Shown here piece after piece: positions 37,800 through 50,280 of a DNA stretch of 64,000 nt. Below the pieces are notes generated by a model that ran no database searches, was not told where the DNA came from, and worked only from the letters and a program-made list of their open reading frames with translations. Both the position numbers and the translations under genes were made by a program. The stretch is from the NCBI GenBank assembly GCA_032209605.1, contig JASFXZ010000001.1, positions 8,433,703 through 8,497,702 on the forward strand. The letters are read 5' to 3'. The stretch is from Mactromeris polynyma. Its lineage: Eukaryota; Mollusca; Bivalvia; Venerida; Mactridae. Each line of letters opens with the position of its first letter. The first letter of the stretch is position 1.

Positions 37800-38741
37800 T
37801 AAATCCAAGAATCATCTTTAGATCGAACAAACTCCCTTATATTGCCTGTCTGGGTCCAAGCCTTTAGGAATAACTTGAATCATGTTACGTCATCAGGAGA
37901 CCACTAAAGTAACCATAATTTCTTTCTGTCAGACATAAAGCATTTTTTGTAGGTTACCACTCTTGGTTTCCAGGCATTAAAAAAGTCGCAGCAACTCTTT
38001 GAATCGATTCTGCAGCAGAATCCCTCTGCTTAATTTTCCAGAAACCAAAGTGCCAATGTAGAGCAAACTTTGTGTGTCCGACAACCATGGTAGACATCTC
38101 AAATGTTGTGTAGAGCCCTTTAATTTAAAAACAATTATAACAATGATATGTCTATGTAAATCATCCATTTTTTAAAAACTGCAATTCAATGTAATTGTAT
38201 TAAAGCAATATTTAATAATGACATCCAAAAGTATCATATCTAGCATATGTGATTAAGATGAATTGATCATGAAACACACTACATAATGAATAGATTGTAA
38301 AACATCATTTCTACTTTCAGTTATAAAATAATAAACTTGTCAATATACTGGTATACAAAAGTAATATGGTGTATTTGTTCTGACCACATGTATTGTTAAA
38401 GTGTACCTGACAGAAAACAAAGAAAATAATAAAAGCACTTGGTTTCTAATACAACACATATTCAACATTTTAAAAATGTGGACATGATTATAACTTTTGA
38501 AAGAAAGAACATACTCATTACTTATGTATGGACTGAATAAAGTTATTTCATTAAAGTGTATTTTTTTCAATATTAGTATTATAATTAACAGGCTAAATCA
38601 TGGTTCAGTGATAATACCTGTGAATGTTTTTCTCCAACTCCTTACTACTCAAAATAATGATGAACCATGCTTGCCACAGCATAAGCATCCTGATACAAAC
38701 ACTCTGCTTCATCAATCAGGAAATAAACCTGGTTGTAATAC
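37800..38741 (-). pseudogene. Decayed transposase-like gene (GHTKF/LIDEAE family)
   Basis: Two minus-strand blocks carry fragments of one protein type. Block one starts after a CTTTTTTTTTCAG acceptor at 38741 and reads YYNQVYFLIDEAE, then MVHHYFE, two in-frame stops, and GVGEKH. Block two begins near 38117 and reads TFEMSTMVVGHTKFALHW, then HFGFWKIKQRDSAAES, a stop at about 37956, and later IPKGLDPDRQ in another frame. These match, by memory, the order in large transposon-derived invertebrate proteins: IDEA, HHFFE-GxGEK, GHTKFxxDxxFGxxK, then LxPxRQ. The Cys/Asp-rich core expected between the blocks is missing. A possible N-terminal piece with one stop lies at about 38955-39185. The family assignment needs a protein search. 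Confidence 0.55.
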
Positions 38742-38774
38742 CTGAAAAAAAAAGAATTATATTATGCATAGACA

Positions 38775-38958
38775 CCATGGCCAAATGTTAAGCATCTACC
38801 TTTGGAACGAGAGGGTGAGGGTTCAAATCCCAGTTAGCCATAAGCTAGTTAAATAATAAAGGTTATCGCTTGCATATCCACTTCATGCCTGTCATTAAAG
38901 GCTCAGAAAGAAGGTGTCATGGAAGTCAGAAATGACTGGCACTTTATATAGAGGTGAT
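38775..38958 (+). mobile_element. tRNA-like SINE-type element
   Basis: ATGGCCAAATGTTAAGCATC followed by GGTTCAAATCCC forms a tRNA-like A box/B box pair, ending CAGTTAGCCAT. The downstream body is non-coding. The stems are too degraded for a working tRNA. The ends are approximate and no target duplication was identified. Confidence 0.5.
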
Positions 38959-39189
38959 CTTTCACTACATGGCTTGCCATAGTTGTTTGCAACCACATAT
39001 GTCATTCATAAACTTTGCTATGCAGTTGCACTTCATTGTGTCAGCTGCCCTAGCATTTACACCAACTGATACCTGCTTTTCAATATCAGAACTTGACTCA
39101 GATATAGAATCATACTATGTATCACTTGAACTATCGCTACTTTCTACATTAAGCAGACTGTCAACACTGACAACGGTCTTGTAGTCTGT

Positions 39190-40310
39190 GGATAATGGGG
39201 GAAATACAAACGTTCATCATTCTGCAGCTCAATGGATTCAGAAATCAGAGATATTGTGAACGGAATGGTTCCCCATTGAGTACACTTCAAAACAAATTCA
39301 AATTTAAGGCGGTCATCCAGTTGGTATCTAACTTAAACAAACACTTAAACATGGCTATCAATTAGTCCTACAAATATGACCTACGTTTGCCATTTTTACG
39401 ATTTTGTTATTCATCAGGCAAACGGGGTCATACAGAAACTTGCCATTTTGCCGTAGCACTTTCCGCCGTGATTTCAGGGCGGAAAGTTTGAACATAAAAA
39501 TCGAGCTAAATTTTCATTGACACCATGAAAAAATGCTTGCTTGATAAACTTGAACCATTTATCTACCAATCAATGTGAATAATTACCTTGAAAAATGAGT
39601 TTTTAATCCAGTAATCCAATTAAAAACAATATCAGTCCAATATGTTTACACACGTTTCCTTCCATATTTAAAACATTCCGACTACGTAATTGCATACAGC
39701 GATCTGATTGGTTGACTGTTATTGCAAATGGCGCCTGATATAACAATTTGTTTTAAACGAAAATTGGACAGCGCGTTGGAATCAAAGCACTGAAAGTACT
39801 TTTTCTTGTTTTATTTTTCTGCCTTTGTTTGCGATGTTTTTTTATAAAGAAATCAGCACAAGGTAGCATGATTATTAACAAAGCATACTATTTTAATAAA
39901 TAATACATATTATTTAGGTATTAAGCTCACCTGAAAAGTTAAACACCGTAATTGAATGTTCGCTCTATTCTAATCATTGAAACAATTTCACAACATAATA
40001 CACTCTACAAGTGAATATTTTTTATGTATCCACTTGGCTGATAGTTAATTTAAAACAAATTACATACGTACGTACGTACGTACGTACGTACGTGCGTGCA
40101 TACATGCATGCCATGTCATCCATACCATACCATACCATACCATACCATACATATCCTGCTCGTGCTACGTCGCACATAAGGCTTCAACCAGGGTCATCAA
40201 TACGCTTCTGTTTTTGCTTTCCTTTCTAATTCTCCTCTGCTTTTGGTGTTTGTCCCCGTGCGTCGTGGCTGTTGTGTGTTATCTTTGTTAGCTATTCCTG
40301 CAGTATCTAC
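39190..40310. other. Intergenic stretch with microsatellites
   Basis: No gene was recognised. It holds a (TACG)n tract at about 40065-40098 followed by a pure (CATAC)6 run at 40121-40150. Confidence 0.65.
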
Positions 40311-41110
40311 AGGCATGTAAACACATGTACTAGAATGTAACGTCATTGTGAGCGAGACAATTCTCATTCACAATATACATACTAGTATCAATAAAATGGT
40401 CCATAAATGACAGTTCGGCAAACGGCTGGCTGGTAATTCAATACATAATTCAATCCACAAACGAGTATCTACATACATGTAAAACACATCAACTTTCTGT
40501 GTGAGTTTTTTGTGTTTTGTCTATGTGCAGTTTATTTTGTTGCTCCTTTTTGTGTTCGTCCGCGTGCGTCGTAGCTGTTTTGTATATTCGTTGTTAGCTT
40601 CTCCTGGTGAGTGCTGCTTTTCTTGTCCGATTAGTTTCATTCCTTTTTGTATGTAACGTCATTGTGAGCGAGACTATTCTCATTCACATCATACATATTC
40701 AATCCAACAGTACATGATTATAATAACAGTTCGGCAAGCGGCTGGCTGGTAATTTCACAACACAGTTCAATCAAAACATGAGTATCTACAGGCATGTAAA
40801 CACATGTACTAGAATGTAACGTCATTGTGAGCGAGACAATTCTCATTCACAATATACATATTCAATCCAACAGTACATGATTATAATAACAGTTCGGCAA
40901 ACGGCTGGCTGGTAATTTCACAATACAATATTATAATGATGACTTGACTGGTTGTTGCAATGACGGGGATACAATTTCTAGCTTGTCTTGCTGAACATTA
41001 TTAACATCAGTATGATGTGCAATCCAAAATGAGTGTCAACAGATATATAAAAACATGTATAACATGTCCACTTGTATGTAACGTCAATGTGAGTGAGACA
41101 ATTCGCATTA
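40311..41110. repeat. Irregular repeat array downstream of the DUF6589-like gene
   Basis: The motif TGTAACGTCATTGTGAGCGA (one base changed or more in the last copy) begins at 40336, 40652, 40815 and 41077. The first three copies are followed by CAGTTCGGCAA(A/G)CGGCTGGC and GTAATTC/GTAATTTC. ACAGGCATGTAAACACATGT precedes two copies. Two diverged copies of a GCGTCGT(G/A)GCTGTT segment lie at about 40261 and 40567. The spacings (316, 163, 262) are uneven, so this is a mosaic rather than a simple satellite. Confidence 0.75.
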
Positions 41111-41153
41111 GAGGGATAGCAGCTGAGACAATCTACGTACGTACTTTCATTGA

Positions 41154-44135
41154 TTAGTTAGTATTTACTATCACAGCTTTAAGATTGTCCAAACGTTTTG
41201 ATAACTGTTTAATTTTTGTTATAAACGCGTCTGGTTTTGCAAGATTAATGTTGAAGTCAAAATCGGGAAACGCGTTGTGTTTTCGTCCTGGAACCTTTTG
41301 AAAAAGGTGTTCGTCATGCAAAAGCTGTATGAGTCTGCTTACATTTGCATCGCGGTTAACAGCTCTATATCGATGCCTGTAAATTTCTTCCTGGACAACA
41401 TTAACATCAAACGCGGAGTCTAATGCTTCACCAAGTGGACCAATTATTTGACTACATCTTTGAATGGTAGTGTCAGTATATCGGCCTTTAGCTGCTTCTA
41501 GGAGATCTTTGAAAAGACGGTTTAAAATCTCATTCATGAAATCCATTGGAAGATTACGACCAATTCCACCAGAATAGTTAACCGTCCTGTTGTGAATAAG
41601 ATCAAAACGTAATCTTTCTGGCAACCATCCATTTACTGATGCAAGCAATCTGTGCGCAAATATGACATATTTTGGGTGCTTTGTTCTAAAGAAATGAAGT
41701 AAATCGAATTTCCAGTAGGACATCATTGCATTACCATCTGCTTCTCTTACAGCATCTCTTCGACATAACAAGTTTAATCCATACCAAATACAAGCAGTGC
41801 TGTATAACAATTTATGATCTTTGGAGGTCGATTGAGGCAGCCGTTTGCTTCTAGTGTGGGACCGTTTTCCCTTTTTGATGGTTTTACATGTATCTGAACA
41901 AAACCACTTGCCTTTCGGTGGCTTATCAGGATTAATACCAACGCATTTCATATGGTACCACTCGTATCTTAAACAATGTGGTTCAGCTTCGCAGCCAATC
42001 ATTGGCTCATTTAAACCCAAATCAGTTTGGCAGTCGCAGTAGTCGTACGAACATACTGGAAGATTTCGACATGCTTCTGAACAATACCAAGGAGCGGTTA
42101 TATTGTTAAGATCAATATCAACACACGAATGATGAAACATTTCACCATTTAAACAACGACTGCGGCTTTCGCAACCAATCAAGTCATCATCCATATCTTC
42201 ACCACAACAGATAACCAACTCCTCATCTGCAGCAACGTGCTCATTTATGGCATCTGTATCAAGGGCTTGCCAGATGTTATTCACAAGAGCAGAACAAACT
42301 CCGTCAAAGTATACTTGTTTGTTTTCCGAAGTATCATTTTCGACATCATCCGGAGCTGTTGAAGGTCTATCATCGGTGGTTTTCATTCCTAACAGTTCCA
42401 TCATCAGCATACATACAAAGCTTTCTACCACTACGGACATTAGTTCCCAAGCGTGTGAAAAGTTGTCAGAAATGTCACCTTTCACCTGCCGAAAATTTAG
42501 CAAATTCTTTACCTGGCATAACGTACCCCTGTCGGACGCGCTGCTACCTTTAAACAGAAGGTCATAGAAATCCTGGAGTAAGATCATTTCCTTGTGAAAC
42601 TCCTGCACTCCAGGTTCTAGTCCCTCAAGTCGTTCAGTTGGATCAAGTCCATTTGCCCTTGCTTTTTTGGCATCATTACCCCTCTCACAACTAAGACCGT
42701 CCCCATATACAATGGAGGTGTAAACTTTGCCCTCGACAGATGGTATGTATTTTTGGAGCTTTTCATAGATCCCAATAGCTCCTTGGGTGGACGAAGGATC
42801 TTCATCAAATACACCCAAATTGATCAGCAAACTTTTCCTTGTGGATGGTAATGACTTATCGTGGATAATATGATGAGTGACAGATGATGAAAAATGTGTA
42901 AACCATTGTAAGTGACGAGTAATTACCCTACCGACAATAACATTAAGTCTATACTCCAAGCAGTGTACGTCTTCTAATTTGGGGAGGAACTTGTCCACCT
43001 CAATGGTCGACGCATTAACTGTGGTGTCATCATCGGGAAATTTTATAGTACTTGGTGATACTCTATTAACTGCCATGTAACCCAACGCCATATTGATGTA
43101 TTTGTTTTTTACATTTTCAGAGGGTCGCCTTGTAATAACTTTCTTACCAACATTGTCCCAACACATTGTGAACCCAGATGGCATCTTTTCGTCTGTTTGT
43201 TTCAATTCTTCTGCCTGATCTAGATCGACTGGATCGTCTTCAAACATATACATACTGTCAGATTCCGATACAAGGGATGATTCAAAGCTAGCCATTACTT
43301 CATTCGAATCATCATCCTCGTCTGGATCATCTGGTTGTTCATCATCATCATCATCGAAATCGGCGCCTGGTTCACTAGATGTGTTGCTTTTGTTGCCATC
43401 TGAGTATAAAATTGTATCTTCAAAGATGACATCTTCCATGTTAGGCACACCCATGGAAAGGGCAAAAGAAAGGTCTGGATCTTCATTATACACATCTGTG
43501 CTGAAAATATGCTTCTGCAATGAAATCTCGATATCGTTCTTCAATTTCATAGCAGCGCCATCAAAGTTTGCCCTTATCCTGTCAATAGCTGTCAGCGTCG
43601 TGTCATACCCAGCACATATACCAAGCCTGCCGAACTGTTTTATTGTGTCCCGCTTTAGCCTCCCTCTCCACATTTGTACAGAGAAGAGAGTTTGCATGAA
43701 GCTGCATTTTTGAGGGCATCTTGCATGAAGCAACAATGCAAGCGCTGAGCCAATTCTTGGCTTAAGATTAACATTGGATCCTCTTATCAGCGATGTTTGA
43801 TTTCTAACAGACGTCACAGACCCTACCAGTGCAGAATACAAAACGGGTGCATTATTGGAAAGACCGTTTAAAGTTTTCTCCCAAGAAAAATCATATATAC
43901 TTTGGAGGTCAAGGGACTTGTTAATTGGAAATATATCACCTGATAGATTAACTAGTTGTTTAGCTTCAGCACGAATAATTCTTGCTACAACGTCAGCGAA
44001 GTGCTTTCTTGTTCCTGGAGTAGCAGTACATAACTTATGGATAGCCCTCCTGTACTGCCTTGCGCGGATGGCTGTAATAATTGTATCCCATTTGGAAGTA
44101 GATGGTGTAAACAATGACTTGCCAATCTTCCCATG
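41154..44135 (-). CDS. DUF6589-like protein with acidic tract and two PHD-type zinc fingers (5' exon missing)
   Basis: A single uninterrupted exon of about 990 codons ends at TAA 41156-41154. It has no in-frame ATG at its start: the frame opens after TTGTTTTAG at 44136, which is also a good splice acceptor, so an upstream exon is expected. Counting residues from 44114, an acidic run (DDDDDEQPDDPDEDDD) lies at about 252-268. A variant finger starts with adjacent Cys (ICCGEDMDD) at about 633-681. A canonical CxC-C-C-H-C-C-C PHD finger follows (CDCQTD, IGCEAEPHC, WYHMKC, WFCSDTC) at about 690-743. The C-terminal region (MSYWKFDLLHFF, GGIGRNLPMDFMNEILN) resembles DUF6589, found in invertebrate and fungal proteins of likely transposon origin. 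Whether it is a host gene or an intact element ORF is open; PHD fingers suggest chromatin binding. Confidence 0.82.
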   Translation of the reverse strand, partial: HGKIGKSLFTPSTSKWDTIITAIRARQYRRAIHKLCTATPGTRKHFADVVARIIRAEAKQLVNLSGDIFPINKSLDLQSIYDFSWEKTLNGLSNNAPVLYSALVGSVTSVRNQTSLIRGSNVNLKPRIGSALALLLHARCPQKCSFMQTLFSVQMWRGRLKRDTIKQFGRLGICAGYDTTLTAIDRIRANFDGAAMKLKNDIEISLQKHIFSTDVYNEDPDLSFALSMGVPNMEDVIFEDTILYSDGNKSNTSSEPGADFDDDDDEQPDDPDEDDDSNEVMASFESSLVSESDSMYMFEDDPVDLDQAEELKQTDEKMPSGFTMCWDNVGKKVITRRPSENVKNKYINMALGYMAVNRVSPSTIKFPDDDTTVNASTIEVDKFLPKLEDVHCLEYRLNVIVGRVITRHLQWFTHFSSSVTHHIIHDKSLPSTRKSLLINLGVFDEDPSSTQGAIGIYEKLQKYIPSVEGKVYTSIVYGDGLSCERGNDAKKARANGLDPTERLEGLEPGVQEFHKEMILLQDFYDLLFKGSSASDRGTLCQVKNLLNFRQVKGDISDNFSHAWELMSVVVESFVCMLMMELLGMKTTDDRPSTAPDDVENDTSENKQVYFDGVCSALVNNIWQALDTDAINEHVAADEELVICCGEDMDDDLIGCESRSRCLNGEMFHHSCVDIDLNNITAPWYCSEACRNLPVCSYDYCDCQTDLGLNEPMIGCEAEPHCLRYEWYHMKCVGINPDKPPKGKWFCSDTCKTIKKGKRSHTRSKRLPQSTSKDHKLLYSTACIWYGLNLLCRRDAVREADGNAMMSYWKFDLLHFFRTKHPKYVIFAHRLLASVNGWLPERLRFDLIHNRTVNYSGGIGRNLPMDFMNEILNRLFKDLLEAAKGRYTDTTIQRCSQIIGPLGEALDSAFDVNVVQEEIYRHRYRAVNRDANVSRLIQLLHDEHLFQKVPGRKHNAFPDFDFNINLAKPDAFITKIKQLSKRLDNLKAVIVNTN

Positions 44136-45966
44136 CTAAAACAAGTACATAAATCATCATTTCTTATAACTAAGTATCAGGATGAATAGTAGTGTAATTA
44201 CGATGTCCTGTTCATGCCATCATCTAGAACGTTGCTATGTTAATCCGATTATTATCGCTTCTGAAAGACGATCGCGCCAGTTTCGCCATTTTTTCTGACA
44301 ATGCGAATTTGATGAAATGGTATGCGTTGATAGTTTTTAAATTATTATTAGATTAAATGAAGAAAACAAGTAGGGTCACCTTATCCGAAAAAGAAATATT
44401 GAGCTTTTTTATCAGGGTACCCATATAAAAATATGAATTGGAACAGCCAAAAGTATACAGCCTGGTCAGAAAACACGAATTAGGGATTGTGGTCAGAGTA
44501 CAGTACGGATGGGTACGGGTTTTCTTGTGTCCGGGATTATAGCTGTTTAGAGCTATTAAGTAAGCTTACAGTTTGAATTTCAAGAATCGTGATGTTTGGA
44601 AGATGTTGTGATTTAGGAGCGTAACGCGAAAATAGTTCCATCGACGCAATCTACGCAATCTACGCAAATGGTTCCATTTTCAAAACGATATAATGCATTG
44701 AATAAACAGAACATTTTTAGTTGAATTGAATGTATATATCTCATATTGTAGCGATAAAATTTTTAATATTTTCACTCGCGCTACGCCCTCGTAAAATATA
44801 GAATTTTATCATTACACGATAACATATATACCATATTCATTCAAAAAAACAAAATACCNNNNNNNNNNNNNNNNNNNNNNNNNNNNNNNNNNNNNNNNNN
44901 NNNNNNNNNNNNNNNNNNNNNNNNNNNNNNNNNNNNNNNNNNNNNNNNNNNNNNNNNNNNNNNNNNNNNNNNNNNNNNNNNNNNNNNNNNNNNNNNNNNN
45001 NNNNNNNNNNNNNNNNNNNNNNNNNNNNNNNNNNNNNNNNNNNNNNNNNNNNNNNNNNAATGATTAGTTCGATCCAACTAAATTGCATGATACTTTACAA
45101 ACCACATTATTTCACTCTGATGGATAAAATCAGCCAGCTAACTTTAGAATATATGTCTATTTGTGATTCCAAGACTTAATGGAATCATTTTGACACTAGT
45201 TTGTAGCTTTTGTTGATAAGGCATGTACATAAGTATGTCCCCCACGTGATGAAACAATTGTCGTAAGAAAGTGGCATATTTAATGACAAGAAAACATAAC
45301 AGTTCATTTTCATCCTTCTGATCTTTATATTTGAAAAATAACCCTTAAGGATCTCTTAATCAGTTCATGGTACCAAAGCGGGATCTATTCCGCATTAAGT
45401 TGCGTTTTGAACTTACGACGCAAGTAAAGTCAACCTGCACGCATTAAGTGACATATTTCCTGGCTAGGTGCATTGATTATAGATAGCGTAGTTTGTTGAT
45501 GTCATTTGTTTTCGTTGTATGTATTTCTTTCAAAATATCGAACATTGAAAACAAGGCGTATTGAAAACGGAGAGTCGATTTTACATGCCCAGTCAGGGTT
45601 TAATTTAATTGCTATTGCCAACTTATTTGCTGTGCAAATATTGCCTTAAGTAAAGAATTCTCTTGTAATAGACTTTTTATTAACAACTTCGTGAAAAATT
45701 CTTTTCACTATACAAAAGACGACAGACGGAAACAAAATTTAGATTTCTAAAAGAATGTGTGTCGATGTACATACCAAATTGGAAACCTAGATTTATCATG
45801 AACTATGGCGAAAGTCTTGATCTGCATTAACAAACACGTTGTTAACCCACAAATCTAAATTTCCAAAATTTAAAGTAATGCACTCCTAGTTTTTAGGTGT
45901 TGTACATTGTCCAATTTGACGTACATATCAATTTCTATATGTGTGTTTGTGTGCTGATACAACGTA
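44136..45966. other. Intergenic or 5'-intron stretch around the assembly gap
   Basis: No exon was recognised here. If the DUF6589-like gene has a 5' exon it lies here, within the gap, or further right. A GGGTCACC motif at about 44374 echoes those near 35110 and 35514. Confidence 0.5.
44859..45058. other. Assembly gap (200 N)
   Basis: Exactly 200 N. A round number usually marks a gap of unknown true size. ORFs crossing it are meaningless. Confidence 0.99.
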
Positions 45967-46129
45967 CGGTAAAACCTCATTAATACGATCACCATTGGGA
46001 CCCTTGAAAAAACTGATGTTCTAATTGAAATGATCTTAATATTGAGGTTGACTAAAGAGCAAAACATTGAAAATGGACTTGGATATTGTGTTCTGAATAT
46101 TGAGGTGGTCATTAGGTGATGTTTTACTG
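45967..46129. mobile_element. Tc1/mariner-type MITE (CGGTAAAACCTC TIR)
   Basis: CGGTAAAACCTCATTAATAC on the left mirrors the right end ACCACCTCAATATT/CAGTAAAACATCACC in inverse orientation, with TA on both sides. The interior repeats AATATTGAGGT twice. The same family is found split at 21177-21440. Confidence 0.75.
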
Positions 46130-49100
46130 TACAACGTTTTGGTGCAATGAAGCCCCCACTATCTAATTCTTTACTGTCAGTTCAAAGGCTGTATGCCGTT
46201 GTATTACCTTAATAAACATGTTGCTTTGTCAACCGGTGTTGTTACATTTCCATGAACAATGAGGTGTTGGTTTGCCTCTCGCTGTGTGTACCTCCTCCCT
46301 TTATATTTTGTTTAGATCAGTCCAAAATAGATCTTATGTGTAAATGTGACATTCCTTGCTCTACATCGTTCCCTTATGTATCACAAATAAATAAGTATAC
46401 CACGTACAGATCATTGACAGGAACTCCCTAGTGAATTAGGTTAGTCTAGGTACAAAGTGATGTATTCATTGTTCTTGTAAGAAAAGTTGCTGATAACCAC
46501 ATGACTAGCATCACACACGTGTGTATTCTTAGCATTTTTTATAAGCGGCATATGAATGACATTTTTTTGTCATATACATAGGTTAAATATCATACGGTTC
46601 TGTTGCTATTATGTATGGTGTTTTATTCTGATGCTTATTTCAATATTACTAGTTAATATTGTAAATAGCTTGGTTGAAATATGTAAATATGTATGTGGTA
46701 TGTGGCAACTTATTATCACAATGAATCCCATCCTTATTTCTGTTGGTGCTATTTATCGTATATCATACGTGTCGACATCAAGTCTCACATGTGTTTATGA
46801 GTTATGAGGGTTGTCAGTGTTATTAAATCAGTAGGATTCATAGTTGAATGTGACCTATCTACCATTCTCGACAGCTCTCGGATATTTCCGTACCACTTCG
46901 TTACTCTACTTAACGTAGTTGGCCGAGGTTTTCCGAATGACCTATATACATCGTATCTTGTATTTATGTATGTTTCTAGTGGAACAAAAAATTTTTGTCT
47001 TTGAAAATATTCAGATGTCTAGTTGTTCAAAGTGCTCGTTGTTTGGTACACACAAATGAGGATGATGTGTTTAACAGGACTTTTCAGGGAATGTTAAAGA
47101 CTTATTACGATGATTCAGCAAATCCTGATGATTTCAATGGATTGGGATGCCACGTCATTATATGGTTTATCTGATAGATGTAGGAGCAAAGCGCCCTAAA
47201 TCAACATGTTTGCATCACCATTGTCCATATATGGCTTTACAGTCTTTCTATGATCAAGACATTAGCTTCGATCTTTTTAACAAATATTGTCCAGCTGTCA
47301 CCCCGACGTAAATGTAAGCAAATATACAATGAAAGATATCAATTTCGACCATAAATATCAGACCAACAAAACGTGAGTTCCAATGTATAATGTAAAGTGT
47401 ATAAATCCTTCAACTTTACATGCATTTTGGAGGATAACAGTCATTTTAGTAGAACTTTTAATAGTTTTAATTAATTTTAATCTTGTTATAGACATTTGAA
47501 GCCTTAAATGCATAAATTATAAATGTGTTCGTTTTCCTTATACATAATGACATTGGTGTTTAAATGTGTACTTATCAAGCTTCTTACGCGACATTTGTTT
47601 TAACTATAATGCAAATGTCTCAAAAACGGCGTGAAGTATTCCATTAAATTTGGCATACTTTTAGGAAAATATGATGTCGATACTGCGCAAAAATGAAGAA
47701 TCAAATTTTAAAATGTTTTGTAAAAAATCAGCATTTTTTACACACGTTACAATTAGAAGAATTGTAAAGTGTATTAGATCTAAGCGATACTAGCGATTTT
47801 GCCAGCTTTTACATTACTGTTACACATATACCCGTAACAGTGTTTTGTCTGGGTCACTTTAAACGGAAAGTAATTCTTCAAAGAATAAATCTGATAGTTT
47901 CCCACACTAAGCCACTTTCATACAATATGGTCTGAGCATTTATACAAATAACGTAATTATTTCGAAATAGACGGCTTTTACAGTATGTTAGTAGTGAATG
48001 GTCTGTTTTCTTAAAGTATTTGCGCGGTTAGATTTGCTATCTGTTATATTAACATACAAATTACCATACAATTGTCGGTTACAGGTAGAAACCAGGGGTA
48101 TTTTTAAATATACATAAACTCTCCCATAGATTGAAATAATGAGAGTTATGACCTTCAACGCTTTTTTAAAGACATGTTGAGCAGTCAATTAAAAATGAAA
48201 GATCCGGTTATTAATTATTTTTAAAATACGATAGCAGTAAACTAGAAAAACCTTAGTATTTAGATTATATTTTTTTTCTATCGTAAAAAAGAATTTAAGG
48301 CTATCAATAACTGATGCTTTTGTAAAATATCTAGCGCAAATTTTGTGAACATGCATTTTATTTTGCTGTAAAATTGGACAATGCAGTAATGTGTCTATTT
48401 AATTCAGAACAATACAGTACAGAAGAACAGGTACAATTTAAATGAAAACGACTATTTTTAAGGTACATGTAGTTGTAACTTAGCTCTAAATATTTGTTAA
48501 AATATATTAATATGCAGTCTACTACGTTAACACGAATATCCTGCCAACCGTTGAGAAAAAAGTTAATGTCTATATAGTAAGTCACAGTACAACATTTTCT
48601 TGTCGACTGTGTTGACCTTCAACCAGTCCGCTCCCAATGTTTCAATACCACTGACATTAAAAGTCTCTTTGAGACTATCCAAGTTGAAAAAATTATAAGC
48701 TACATGAAAGAGATTGGCTTTTACAACAAACTATGATACATTTTTAATCCATACTTACATATATTACATTTACCGGTGAATGAGGATTGCCTCACTCACC
48801 CTGGTACATAAAATATATTCTTACCCTAATGATCCCAATTTTTACCCACTATATTTACACCTATTTAACACATACAAGTATATCACGTAGCCTTTTTAGT
48901 TTCACATATTCTATACATTCGTTGCGCGCTAAATGACCAAAGCTGTCGATGCGCCGTAAAACAACAACATAATAATAATGTAAGTATTACTTAAAAGTCT
49001 TACCAAAATGCAAGTCCATTTTCTTCACCCTGTAGAACACCAGTCTTTCATTTGTATGCCCCTTGAACTGAAGACATGACATCTATTTGAAGTGTCCTGA

Positions 49101-50089
49101 TCGCACAGAAGAGGTGTAAACGTTAATACATTCATGTCATATTAATAATCGACATTAGGACTTTATCTGAAGAAAAACCACATATTTTAGATGTAATGAC
49201 AGCGAACAATTATTCATCCTTATTCATTTGACGATTTTGAAAGGAGAAATGAGACACCGCTTCTTTTATACGATGTGTATATGCGCGGGTACATTCAATA
49301 ATTATGTTTAAATATTTCAATATGTCATTTTTCTAACAATTAAAACACGGCTGAAAATCTCGCGTGAATGAGACTTCGACCGCCATCTATAACGTCGCTT
49401 GATGACTTGTTGGGACAAAGCAGAAAAAGACGAATAGTGTTATTTATACAGCGTTAATATATATTTACCCTTCAGTCACATAGCACAAAAGCGCTTTTAA
49501 ACATTTCCTTTCGTATTCGTGCCATACACAATACAACAATTAGTGCGAACATAACAGAACAATGGATATTTATTCGTGCTCAGAAGTCAGAATCAACATC
49601 ATATGCATTTGTTAGTTTTACCGACAGATGATAAAATGGAAACATAGTTTGTTGACAACTATTAGACTAAACCCCATTTTCCACAAATTTTCTCGAATTA
49701 AGACTCATTGCATTTCTTGTGTACTGCAAATTATGCAACAACCAGTCTCACGATTAATTCTGAGCCTTGTAAGTCTAAGTCTAGATTACACAACAGTTCT
49801 CTTGATTAGCTGTGTGTCATATTACTGTGTCCATAACTCAAACTATTAGTTTTTAATTAAGTTTGAGACAACATCTCAAAAAAAACAGTTTTGTGAAATC
49901 AGAATCCAGACGTATATAGGTAAGGTAGTTGAAGGAACTCAAGATTCGGTATAGCAAATGTTTTTTACACAAATAAGACAGAATGAGCACATAACTATCA
50001 ATACTTATAATACAAACCAGCAACACATGAAGAAATAAGTCAAACTCAACGAGTCTGAGTTCAAACTCCCCCTAATACTTCTCGAAATA
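46130..50089. other. Intergenic stretch, no recognised gene
   Basis: Short ORFs at 46556-46807, 46804-47004 and elsewhere have no domain signature and lie in A+T-rich DNA. I see no convincing exon. Confidence 0.55.
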
Positions 50090-50280
50090 CAGTCAAACCT
50101 GTCTGTAAAGACCACCCATGGGAACAGCAAAATGTGGTCTTTGTTTACAGGTGGTCTCTATTAACATATTAAATATCATTGAAAATGGTCTGATGGGAGA
50201 TAAAATTGGTGGTCTTTGTGCAGACAGGTTTTGCAATAGTGGTCTTTGTTCGCAGGTGGTCATTAATACAGGTTTGACTG
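50090..50280. mobile_element. 191-bp Tc1/mariner-type MITE, copy 1
   Basis: TIR CAGTCAAACCTGT with TA target sites at both ends. The interior has repeated GTGGTCTTTGT and CAGGTGGTC motifs. A near-identical copy lies at 60867-61055. Confidence 0.9.

Noticed and set aside
44837..45088. ORFs of 78-83 residues spanning the gap
   Set aside because: They consist almost wholly of N.
49000..49080. Possible 5' exon of the DUF6589-like gene (ATGGACTTGCATTTTG before GTAAG, minus)
   Set aside because: The phase does not join with the frame that opens at 44135.
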